DNA from: JALHRI01 sp044351685
GTDB lineage: Bacteria > Pseudomonadota > Alphaproteobacteria > Rickettsiales > UBA3002
DNA length: 11,676 bases
Reading direction: 5' to 3'
Assembly: GCA_044351685.1 (NCBI GenBank)
Contig: JBILFK010000035.1
Coordinates: 1-11,676, forward strand
The notes under the pieces were generated by a model. The model was not told where the DNA came from and did not search any database. It saw only the letters and a list, made by a program, of their open reading frames with translations. Both the position numbers and the translations under genes were made by a program. Positions within the stretch are counted from its first letter, which is position 1; each line of letters begins with the position of its first letter. Below, one piece after another: positions 1 to 6,122 of the stretch.

Positions 1-1727
1 TCGATGATCGCTATCTGTTGCCCGATGAAACCTACCAAGATCTGTTCGCCCGTGTGGCCGTGCATTACGCCGATGATGAAGCGCATGGTCAGCGCATTTA
101 CGATTATATCAGCCGCATGTGGTTCATGCCTGCGACACCTATTCTCTCGAATGGCGGCACCACGCGCGGCATGCCAATTTCGTGCTTCCTGAACGAAACC
201 GAAGATTCATTGCAAGGCATTGTCGATTTATGGAACGAGAATGTGTGGCTGGCCTCGCGCGGCGGCGGCATTGGTTCATATTGGGGCAATCTGCGTTCGC
301 TTGGTGAAAAAGTGGGTCGCAACGGCAAAACTTCTGGCGTGGTGCCCTTCGTGCGCGTGCAAGATTCACTGACGCTGGCGATTTCGCAAGGCTCGCTGCG
401 CCGTGGTTCGAGCGCTGTATATCTCGATATTTCGCACCCAGAAATCGAGGAGTTCATCGATATTCGCCGCCCCACCGGCGGTGACCCAAACCGTAAAGCA
501 CTCAACCTGCACCATGGTGTGTGCATCACCGATGACTTCATGGATGCGGTGGAAAAAGATGGCAAATGGAACCTGCTTTCACCCAAAGATAAACACGTGG
601 TAGATACCGTGAAGGCGCGTGATTTGTGGGTAAAGCTGCTCACCACCCGCATTGAAACCGGTGAGCCGTATATTATCTTTATCGATCAGGTGAACCGCTC
701 GATCCCCGAGCATCACAAGCTGGCGAATCTGCCGGTGAAAATGTCGAATTTGTGCAGTGAAATTACCCTGCCCACCGGCCCCGACCATTTGGGCAAAAGC
801 CGCACCGCCGTGTGCTGCTTAAGCTCGCTCAATGTCGAGTATTTCGATGAGTGGAAAGATAACCCGATCTTCATTGAAGATGTCATGCGCTTCCTCGATA
901 ATGTGCTTTCCGATTTCATCGAGAATGCACCCGACAGCATGGCACGCGCCAAATATTCTGCCGCGCGCGAGCGCAGTGTGGGCTTGGGCGTGATGGGTTT
1001 CCACTCGTACCTGCAGTCGAAAATGATTCCGTTTGAATCGGTGATGGGCAAAGTGTGGAACAAAAAAATGTTCGAGCATATTCGCAAAGGTGCCGACGCG
1101 GCTTCACAAAAACTGGCCACCGAGCGTGGTGCCTGCCCCGATGCCGCCGATTTCGGCATCAATGAGCGCTTCAGCAACAAGCTGGCGATTGCGCCAACGG
1201 CTTCTATTTCCATCATCTGCGGTAATGCCAGCCCCGGCATTGAACCGTTTGCGGCCAATGCGTTCACGCAAAAAACCCTCTCGGGTTCGTTTGTGGTGCG
1301 CAATAAATACCTCAAGCAGTTGCTTGCGGAAAAGGGCTACGACAACGATGATATCTGGTCACTCATCACCACCAGCGAAGGTTCGGTGCAGCATCTCGAT
1401 TTCCTCGATGAAAACGAGAAGCTGGTATTTAAAACCGCGTATGAAATGGATCAGCGTTGGGTGATCGAACATGCCGCTGATCGCACACCGTATGTGTGCC
1501 AGGCGCAATCGGTGAATGTGTTCCTGCCGGCAAATATCCACAAGCGCGATTTGCATGCACTGCACTTCATGGCGTGGAAGAAGGGCATGAAAAGCCTGTA
1601 TTACTGCCGTTCTGCTTCAATGCAACGTTCCGACAAAGTCTCGCAAAAAATGCCTGAGATACAAATGGAACTTTCGCTTAAACAAAAGCAAGAAACACGC
1701 TACGAAGAATGCCTGGCTTGCCAATAA
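1..1727 (+). CDS. nrdA: Ribonucleoside-diphosphate reductase alpha subunit, class I (5' partial)
   Basis: Large catalytic subunit of aerobic class I ribonucleotide reductase, which reduces ribonucleoside diphosphates to deoxy forms in the cytoplasm using the radical made by NrdB. The frame is open to the left edge (…DDRYLLPDETYQ), so the true start lies outside; the TTG at 18 is probably internal. Counting from that TTG, the visible hallmarks are: GMPISCFLN with the redox Cys56; NLCSEI with the thiyl-radical Cys246 and Glu248; VCCLSSLN with the second redox Cys (266/267); the radical-transfer pair Tyr528-Tyr529 in SLYYCR; and a C-terminal CLACQ with the thioredoxin-reducible Cys565/Cys568. 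About 573 residues are visible and the frame is intact. Only a short N-terminal stretch should be missing if this is the compact alphaproteobacterial form; whether an ATP-cone exists cannot be seen. It heads a + strand cluster with nrdB. Confidence 0.97.
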   Translation, partial: DDRYLLPDETYQDLFARVAVHYADDEAHGQRIYDYISRMWFMPATPILSNGGTTRGMPISCFLNETEDSLQGIVDLWNENVWLASRGGGIGSYWGNLRSLGEKVGRNGKTSGVVPFVRVQDSLTLAISQGSLRRGSSAVYLDISHPEIEEFIDIRRPTGGDPNRKALNLHHGVCITDDFMDAVEKDGKWNLLSPKDKHVVDTVKARDLWVKLLTTRIETGEPYIIFIDQVNRSIPEHHKLANLPVKMSNLCSEITLPTGPDHLGKSRTAVCCLSSLNVEYFDEWKDNPIFIEDVMRFLDNVLSDFIENAPDSMARAKYSAARERSVGLGVMGFHSYLQSKMIPFESVMGKVWNKKMFEHIRKGADAASQKLATERGACPDAADFGINERFSNKLAIAPTASISIICGNASPGIEPFAANAFTQKTLSGSFVVRNKYLKQLLAEKGYDNDDIWSLITTSEGSVQHLDFLDENEKLVFKTAYEMDQRWVIEHAADRTPYVCQAQSVNVFLPANIHKRDLHALHFMAWKKGMKSLYYCRSASMQRSDKVSQKMPEIQMELSLKQKQETRYEECLACQ

Positions 1728-1755
1728 GCACGCCGCACCACTAACTTTTTTGAAT

Positions 1756-1759
1756 GGAG
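1756..1759 (+). promoter_or_regulatory. Ribosome binding site that selects the 1766 start
   Basis: GGAG lies 6 bases before the ATG at 1766. An in-frame ATG at 1754 overlaps this motif and has no Shine-Dalgarno of its own, so 1766 is the better start for the Ala/Pro-rich protein. Confidence 0.7.
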
Positions 1760-1765
1760 TTTACT

Positions 1766-2152
1766 ATGGCCGAGGCCAAAAAATCGAATAGCACGTTTAT
1801 TTTTATTCTGGTTGCCATCGCTGCAATCGTTGTGGGCGTGGTGTTCACGATGGGTGAAAAAGCCGGCACCGATGCGGCAGCCCCTGCCGTTGAAGCACCT
1901 GCTGCAGCCCCTGAAGCTGCCGCACCTGCTGAAGCTGCACCCGCAGTGATTGGCGCTGGCGCTGAAACTGCACCAGTAGCTACCGATGCTGCAGCCCCTG
2001 TTGCAACTGAAGCAGCCCCTGCTGCTGCGGCTCCCGCTGCTGAATCTCCGGCTGCACCTGCTGCTGCTGCGGCCCCAGTGGTAGAAGCACCTGCTGCTGC
2101 TGCCCCAGCTGCTGCACCCGCTGCGCCTGCCGCACCTGCTGCTGGCCAGTAA
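1766..2152 (+). CDS. Small membrane-anchored Ala/Pro-rich protein between nrdA and nrdB
   Basis: Protein of 128 residues, not recognised as a named family. After a short polar N-terminus (MAEAKKSNS) comes one hydrophobic segment, roughly residues 10-28 (FIFILVAIAAIVVGVVF), which should act as a transmembrane anchor or uncleaved signal. The rest is a low-complexity tail made almost entirely of Ala, Pro, Glu, Val and Thr, with no Cys and no folded-domain motif. The likely topology is a short cytoplasmic N-terminus with the tail in the periplasm. Start chosen from the GGAG at 1756. It follows nrdA by 38 bases and precedes nrdB by 78 bases on the same strand, so co-transcription is likely, though a hairpin separates it from nrdB. 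A role in nucleotide reduction is not shown by the sequence. Proline-alanine linkers of this kind occur in envelope-spanning proteins, but no partner domain is present here. Low complexity makes homology searches unreliable. Confidence 0.75.
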   Translation: MAEAKKSNSTFIFILVAIAAIVVGVVFTMGEKAGTDAAAPAVEAPAAAPEAAAPAEAAPAVIGAGAETAPVATDAAAPVATEAAPAAAAPAAESPAAPAAAAAPVVEAPAAAAPAAAPAAPAAPAAGQ

Positions 2153-2164
2153 AACCACTACCCT

Positions 2165-2192
2165 CCGGGGTTATGCGATTGCGTAACCCCGG
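2165..2192 (+). terminator. Strong intercistronic hairpin before nrdB
   Basis: Arms CCGGGGTTATGC and GCGTAACCCCGG form a 12-bp stem with one G-U pair around a GATT loop. No T-run follows on either strand, so it is not a canonical intrinsic terminator. It begins 12 bases after the stop of the Ala/Pro-rich gene and ends 38 bases before nrdB. It may stabilise the 3' end of the upstream message or attenuate read-through into nrdB. Confidence 0.6.
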
Positions 2193-2230
2193 AATATCAA
2201 AATCCCTTATGGCACACCACGGAGAGTTCT

Positions 2231-3202
2231 ATGTCGCTTCTTGATTCCAAGCCAATTTACAAGCCGTTTGCCTATCCGTGGGCCTACGATGCTTGGTTGA
2301 TGCAGCAACGCATTCACTGGCTGCCCGAAGAAGTGCCGCTGGCCGACGATGTGCGCGACTGGAAAAAGAACCTCGCCCCTTCAGAAAAAAACCTGCTGAC
2401 GCAAATTTTCCGTTTCTTCACGCAGGCCGATATTGAAGTGAATAACTGCTACATGAAGCATTATTCGCAAATCTTTAAACCAACCGAAGTGCAAATGATG
2501 TTAAGCGCGTTCTCCAACATGGAAACGGTACATATCGCTGCCTATTCGCACCTGCTCGATACGATCGGCATGCCGGAAACTGAATACCACGCCTTCATGA
2601 AATACAAAGAAATGAAGGATAAATACGATTACATGCAGCAATTTGGCGTGGAAACCAAACTCGATATCGCCACCACCATGGCGGTGTTTGGTGCCTTCAC
2701 CGAAGGCATGCAGCTGTTTGCTTCGTTTGCCATTCTGCTCAATTTCCCACGCTGGGGCAAAATGAAAGGCATGGGCCAAATTGTGACCTGGAGCGCGCGC
2801 GATGAAACGCTGCACACCAATTCGATCATTCGCCTGTTCAAAACCTTCTGCGATGAAAACCCCGAAGTTTGGGGCGATGAGTTGCGCTCGCGCTTGTATG
2901 TGGCGTGCAACACGATCGTGACCCACGAAGATGCCTTTATTGATCTGGCCTTCGGCATGGGCGAAGTGCAGGGCTTAACGCCAAACGAAGTGAAATCGTA
3001 TATTCGCTTCATCGCCGACAGGCGCTTAGCGCAGCTTGGCCTGCAACCCATGTACCAGATCGAGAAAAACCCACTGCCCTGGCTCGATGATATGCTGAAC
3101 GGTGTGGAACACGCGAACTTCTTTGAGAACCGCGTGACCGAATACACCAAAGCCGCCACCGTTGGCACGTGGGATGAGGCGTTTGAGATTCATTCAGCAT
3201 AG
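2231..3202 (+). CDS. nrdB: Ribonucleoside-diphosphate reductase beta subunit, class I
   Basis: Small subunit of class I ribonucleotide reductase. It is a ferritin-like helical protein that generates and stores the radical passed to NrdA. Full length at 323 residues. The metal ligands are all visible: Asp67 (QADIEVNN), Glu98 and His101 (METVHIAAY), Glu158 (FTEGMQLF), Glu192 and His195 (RDETLH). Tyr105, four residues after the His101 ligand, is in the position of the radical tyrosine. This argues for a tyrosyl-radical enzyme and against the class Ic type, which has Phe there. The ATG at 2231 is preceded by GGAG at 2221-2224 with 6-base spacing, a strong ribosome site. It lies downstream of nrdA on the same strand, separated from it by the Ala/Pro-rich gene. 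An 11-bp palindrome spans its stop codon. Confidence 0.97.
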   Translation: MSLLDSKPIYKPFAYPWAYDAWLMQQRIHWLPEEVPLADDVRDWKKNLAPSEKNLLTQIFRFFTQADIEVNNCYMKHYSQIFKPTEVQMMLSAFSNMETVHIAAYSHLLDTIGMPETEYHAFMKYKEMKDKYDYMQQFGVETKLDIATTMAVFGAFTEGMQLFASFAILLNFPRWGKMKGMGQIVTWSARDETLHTNSIIRLFKTFCDENPEVWGDELRSRLYVACNTIVTHEDAFIDLAFGMGEVQGLTPNEVKSYIRFIADRRLAQLGLQPMYQIEKNPLPWLDDMLNGVEHANFFENRVTEYTKAATVGTWDEAFEIHSA

Positions 3203-3212
3203 CTGAATGAAT
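3188..3212 (+). terminator. Palindrome spanning the nrdB stop codon
   Basis: ATTCATTCAGC, loop ATA, GCTGAATGAAT: a perfect 11-bp stem with a 3-base loop. The TAG stop (3200-3202) lies at the loop. The stem is AT-rich and is followed by TCTTGTGTTG rather than a clean T-run. It could be a weak terminator or an mRNA 3'-end stabiliser, with the following inverted repeats contributing. Confidence 0.5.
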
Positions 3213-3220
3213 TCTTGTGT

Positions 3221-3285
3221 TGCGCCCAGCGTTTTCTCCTGAAAACGCTATGGCGCGCAGCTTCGCTGGCTCATGGCTGACTCGG
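3221..3285 (+). repeat. Palindromic repeat element, copy A
   Basis: Starts at TTGCGC. Hairpin 1 has arms AGCGTTTTC (3228-3236) and GAAAACGCT (3241-3249) around TCCT, a perfect 9-bp stem. Hairpin 2 is CAGC-TTC-GCTG (3258-3268), inside a core that reads GCTA, TGG, CGCGC, A, GCTTCGC, T, GGCT, C, ATGGCT. The same core, with 3 substitutions and one 3-base gap, recurs at 11634-11664 inside carB in the same orientation. The outer limits are estimated from similarity between only two copies. Confidence 0.65.
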
Positions 3286-3300
3286 CCTACTAGCCTCGAA

Positions 3301-3325
3301 TGACAACAATATAGCATTGCTGTCA
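3301..3325. repeat. Inverted repeat in the nrdB-prmA gap
   Basis: TGACAACAAT and ATTGCTGTCA flank ATAGC: 10-base arms with one mismatch, which becomes a G-U pair if transcribed on the - strand. Its role is unknown. It may be part of the composite palindromic element that begins at 3221. Confidence 0.5.
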
Positions 3326-3327
3326 CA

Positions 3328-3342
3328 CCGCACGTGTTGCGG
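3328..3342. repeat. Short hairpin in the nrdB-prmA gap
   Basis: CCGCA, loop CGTGT, TGCGG: a 5-bp stem. It is one of several adjoining stem-loops in this gap. No convincing promoter was found between it and the next gene at 3396. Confidence 0.35.
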
Positions 3343-3395
3343 GGTCTACACAAAACTTCTTTCATTTTACATACAGATACCCCAACTAGTACGGC

Positions 3396-3938
3396 ATGAC
3401 AGAACTCATCCTCTCTGCTGGAGGCCACGCGTTTGGCGACGGTAACCACCCCACCACCCGCATGGTGTTGGCAGCGCTTGGCGCACTAGATGCACAGACA
3501 TTTTCACCGCGCACCAGCTGCGATATGGGCTGCGGTTCTGGCCTGCTGGTCCTGCGTGTATTGCAGTTATTTACAGGCACGTACATGGTGGCGGTGGATG
3601 TGGAACGCAGCGCGGTCGAGGCCACGCGTGAAAATGCCGCAGAAAACGGCCTCGGCGCGCGCCTTCACGCGGTGCACTCCGATGGCTTTCGCCACCCAGA
3701 TATCGCGGCCCATGCCCCTTACGACATGATACTAATGAATATTCTGGCCGAACCGCTTATTCGCCTCGCACGTGATGCAGAGGCGACGCTCGCGCCTGAA
3801 GGACTACTAATACTCAGCGGTATACTGGCATGGCAGGAAGAAGCCGTGCGCGAGGCCTATAGCGGCCTTGGCCTCACCCTGCTGCATCGGCTTACCTTGG
3901 GTGATTGGGTGTGCCTGGTGATGGAAAAACCCGCATAG
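3396..3938 (+). CDS. PrmA-like SAM-dependent methyltransferase, single domain
   Basis: Protein of 180 residues matching the catalytic half of ribosomal protein L11 methyltransferase (PrmA). Visible signatures are HAFGDGNHPTT (11-21), which corresponds to the FGTGxHxTT entry motif; the SAM-binding loop DMGCGSG (43-49); an acidic residue after motif II (VDVE, 67-70); MNILAEP (114-120), the PrmA-type NxLAxP substrate motif; and SGILA (141-145). Canonical PrmA is about 290 residues, with a separate N-terminal L11-recognition domain. Here a TAG three codons upstream (3387-3389) closes the frame, and nrdB occupies the space beyond, so the N-terminal domain is absent. No good Shine-Dalgarno precedes the ATG. 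It could be a minimal PrmA or a methyltransferase with another protein substrate. The catalytic motifs are intact, so I do not call it a pseudogene. Confidence 0.85.
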   Translation: MTELILSAGGHAFGDGNHPTTRMVLAALGALDAQTFSPRTSCDMGCGSGLLVLRVLQLFTGTYMVAVDVERSAVEATRENAAENGLGARLHAVHSDGFRHPDIAAHAPYDMILMNILAEPLIRLARDAEATLAPEGLLILSGILAWQEEAVREAYSGLGLTLLHRLTLGDWVCLVMEKPA

Positions 3939-4003
3939 CCACCCTTCACAAAAGCTTCACACTTCCGAGAGGCGGTTTTTGTTAGAATGCAGGGTGAATC
4001 ACT

Positions 4004-4010
4004 AGGTGGA
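4004..4010 (+). promoter_or_regulatory. Ribosome binding site that selects the 4017 start
   Basis: AGGTGGA ends 6 bases before the ATG at 4017. The longer in-frame start at 3987 is preceded by TTTTTGTTAGA with no ribosome site, so translation from 4017 is preferred. Confidence 0.65.
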
Positions 4011-4016
4011 ACCTGC

Positions 4017-6122
4017 ATGGCATTGCCTGAAACACAGCTTGAGACAACCAACGCCCCCGCAGGCGCGAGCGCAGCAGTGCGCGATATTTCGCCGCAGGCG
4101 TTTATCGATGCCAACCGCATTCACGTGCAGGATGGTTCGCTATTTGTTGATGGCGGATTGGTGGTGCACAGGCGCGAGCTTGACCCGAAAAACGAAGCCG
4201 CACTGCGACAGAAATTAACACTCACTTACGGCTTACACTCGCCTTCGTTCTTTGAAAAAGAAAAACGCCTGGAAGTGGCGCTGAACCTTGGGCATCTGGT
4301 GCCGGTGGCCACCGAAACCAAACGCCAGAAACTGCTGAAGGATATTGGAAAATTTAACGAAGAAGTGGCCACCGGCCGCGACCCCGAACTCACCAAAGCA
4401 CTCACCGATCGGTTCGCGCCCATGCGCGCGATTGTGCACGATACCACGAACCCCGACCATAATGCCGACCCGGTAGGGGTCGAGGAACTGAAAAACGGCC
4501 TGGCCCTATTTCTATTATGCCGCGAAAAACTGACGCGGAATGGCTATTTTGAGCCGGTGGTGAATTATGTTGAACACCACGAGCGCCCCGATCAGGTATC
4601 AGAAGATTTAGCCGAAAAACTGGGGGTCACCCCATTACAACTGCGTATGGCTGCCTATCGGGGTGGCGTGGGCGGGGTGGGCAAATTGCTGGGGCTTGAG
4701 CCTGCATTCACTGCCCGCGTGGGCGAGCTTGTCGAACATATCTCAAAACGCGATTTCTCGATGAACGATATCGAGCACTGGCACGAAGGCCGCAAACAAC
4801 TGGGTGAAAATGCCAGCATGCAAGAAACCATCGCCAGCGGCATGCAGACGCGTATCGATAAAACCATCCATGATTTGCGCGGCAAAACCCACGGCATTTA
4901 TGAATCGCCCGAAGCCATCAAACGCGAAGAACAACGCATCGCCGGTGCCCTGAATCTGGTAGAACCGATCGAACGCGCCATGCTGTTCGCGCTCGGCTAT
5001 GAAATTTGCTACACGCCGGATCGCACCGCCGATAAAATCGCCTTCCATAAAAGCATCTATGGGCTGCACCGCAAAACCGCCGATGATCTGCGCGATGTCA
5101 CGGGCACCTACCGCATTTATTTCAGCGGTAAGGGCAACGAAAAAGATTCATTACGCACATTGCGCCACGAAATTGCACATAACTTATGGCCCGCCGAATT
5201 TACACCCGAAGAAGTGCAGACGGTCGATAAGTTAGCCAATGCCGACCGCACGCGCTTCGATGCACTACACCGCATTACCACCACCTATAAACCGCAGCTT
5301 GAAGCCTATATTACCGCTTACCAGCAGGCCCCGAATGCGCAGGCAAAACAGGCTATTCAGCAACAAGCCAACGAGGCATTTGCACCGCTACAGGTAAAGG
5401 TGGGTGACGTATTGCCGCATCTGCGGGCGGCCGATCAGCTTACCTGGCTTGTAAGTGAGGCGCGCGACCGTTTAAGTGTGGAAGGCAAACTGTATAACCG
5501 CAGCGGCTACGATGAGCCCTCCACGCGCTTCCGCGAAATGATTTCGCGCTACAGCGAGCTGCAATATGTCGCCTACCGCGAGCAACCCGAAATGCAGGCA
5601 TTGCTTGCCTTTGTTGCCCCCGGCATGACGCAAACATTCCGTGGCATTTACCTGCCACATCTCGATCGCGTATACCATAAACTCACCGGCGCCACGCCGC
5701 CTGCAACCAATGTTGCTGCACCCGCACTTGCCGAGGAAGAACCAAAAACCAAAAAAATCCCGCAACCGGAAGATAAAGCGGTGCAGGGAAAAATCGACGA
5801 ACGCCCCGAAGCTGCTCTGCCCGCAGTCGCGGCGGTTGCTGCCGCCACCGGCACGCCGGAAGAGAACACCAAACCCATCAAGCTTCCACAACCGGAAGAT
5901 AAAGCGGCACACGGGAAAATTGACGCGCGGCCTGAAATTGCCGCCACCGCCGCCCACGACCCAAACTGCACGCAAGCATGCTGCGCACCCAGTGCCCAAC
6001 CCGAAAAAAGCATTGAAACCAAAGGCAGCAGCGTGAAGGCACGCTACCCGATGGCAATGAGCGCGTTAGCGGCGATGGGTATAGACACCGATTCGACCGA
6101 TCATTGCTGCCTTGCGCGCTAG
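4017..6122 (+). CDS. Large unrecognised protein with HEIAH metallopeptidase-type motif
   Basis: Protein of 701 residues from the ATG at 4017, or 711 from 3987. I do not recognise the family. There is no signal peptide and no membrane segment. Residues 1-550 look folded and mainly helical, rich in charged residues. The clearest motif is LRHEIAHNLWP, with His384, Glu385 and His388 forming an HExxH zinc-binding and catalytic signature. A third ligand is not obvious; Glu residues in SEARDRLS or FREMISRY, further on, are candidates. Residues about 560-690 form a Pro/Ala/Lys-rich tail with a duplicated 42-residue unit (QPEDKA at 583 and 625). The end is Cys-rich: Cys651, 655, 656, then Cys697-Cys698 in a terminal CCLAR. 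A secreted or surface-acting protease or effector is possible but is inference; HExxH also occurs by chance. It follows the methyltransferase by 78 bases and ends directly against trxB. Confidence 0.85.
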   Translation: MALPETQLETTNAPAGASAAVRDISPQAFIDANRIHVQDGSLFVDGGLVVHRRELDPKNEAALRQKLTLTYGLHSPSFFEKEKRLEVALNLGHLVPVATETKRQKLLKDIGKFNEEVATGRDPELTKALTDRFAPMRAIVHDTTNPDHNADPVGVEELKNGLALFLLCREKLTRNGYFEPVVNYVEHHERPDQVSEDLAEKLGVTPLQLRMAAYRGGVGGVGKLLGLEPAFTARVGELVEHISKRDFSMNDIEHWHEGRKQLGENASMQETIASGMQTRIDKTIHDLRGKTHGIYESPEAIKREEQRIAGALNLVEPIERAMLFALGYEICYTPDRTADKIAFHKSIYGLHRKTADDLRDVTGTYRIYFSGKGNEKDSLRTLRHEIAHNLWPAEFTPEEVQTVDKLANADRTRFDALHRITTTYKPQLEAYITAYQQAPNAQAKQAIQQQANEAFAPLQVKVGDVLPHLRAADQLTWLVSEARDRLSVEGKLYNRSGYDEPSTRFREMISRYSELQYVAYREQPEMQALLAFVAPGMTQTFRGIYLPHLDRVYHKLTGATPPATNVAAPALAEEEPKTKKIPQPEDKAVQGKIDERPEAALPAVAAVAAATGTPEENTKPIKLPQPEDKAAHGKIDARPEIAATAAHDPNCTQACCAPSAQPEKSIETKGSSVKARYPMAMSALAAMGIDTDSTDHCCLAR
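5749..5940 (+). repeat. Tandem duplication in the tail of the HEIAH protein
   Basis: Two in-frame units 126 bases (42 codons) apart. The 19 bases CAACCGGAAGATAAAGCGG are identical at 5763-5781 and 5889-5907. At protein level the units align as PQPEDKAVQGKIDERPE and PQPEDKAAHGKIDARPE. The protein match extends beyond the DNA identity, so the duplication is not very recent and the unit appears to be kept. Confidence 0.85.

Noticed and set aside
104..1315. Long - strand open frames inside nrdA (182 and 200 codons)
   Set aside because: nrdA is clearly coding on the + strand with all its conserved residues; the antisense frames show no recognisable domain.
1880..2150. CTG/GCTGC-rich repeats as a possible microsatellite or CRISPR-like array
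   Set aside because: The repeats are irregular in spacing and follow Ala-Pro codon usage; there are no constant repeats with unique spacers.
1700..2158. Open frame of 152 codons on the - strand, Ser/Gly/Cys-rich
   Set aside because: It is the antisense shadow of the Ala/Pro-rich gene and the end of nrdA; the composition is explained by the reverse complement of Ala codons, and there is no ribosome site.
3956..3988. Promoter TTCACA … TAGAAT before the HEIAH gene
   Set aside because: The spacing of 21 bases is too long for a normal sigma-70 promoter, and the -10-like box overlaps an alternative start codon.
5472..6022. - strand frames opposite the tail of the HEIAH gene (175 and 124 codons)
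   Set aside because: The + strand has a continuous coding frame with a ribosome site and a protein-level repeat conserved beyond the DNA identity; the antisense frames are by-products of Ala/Pro-rich codons.
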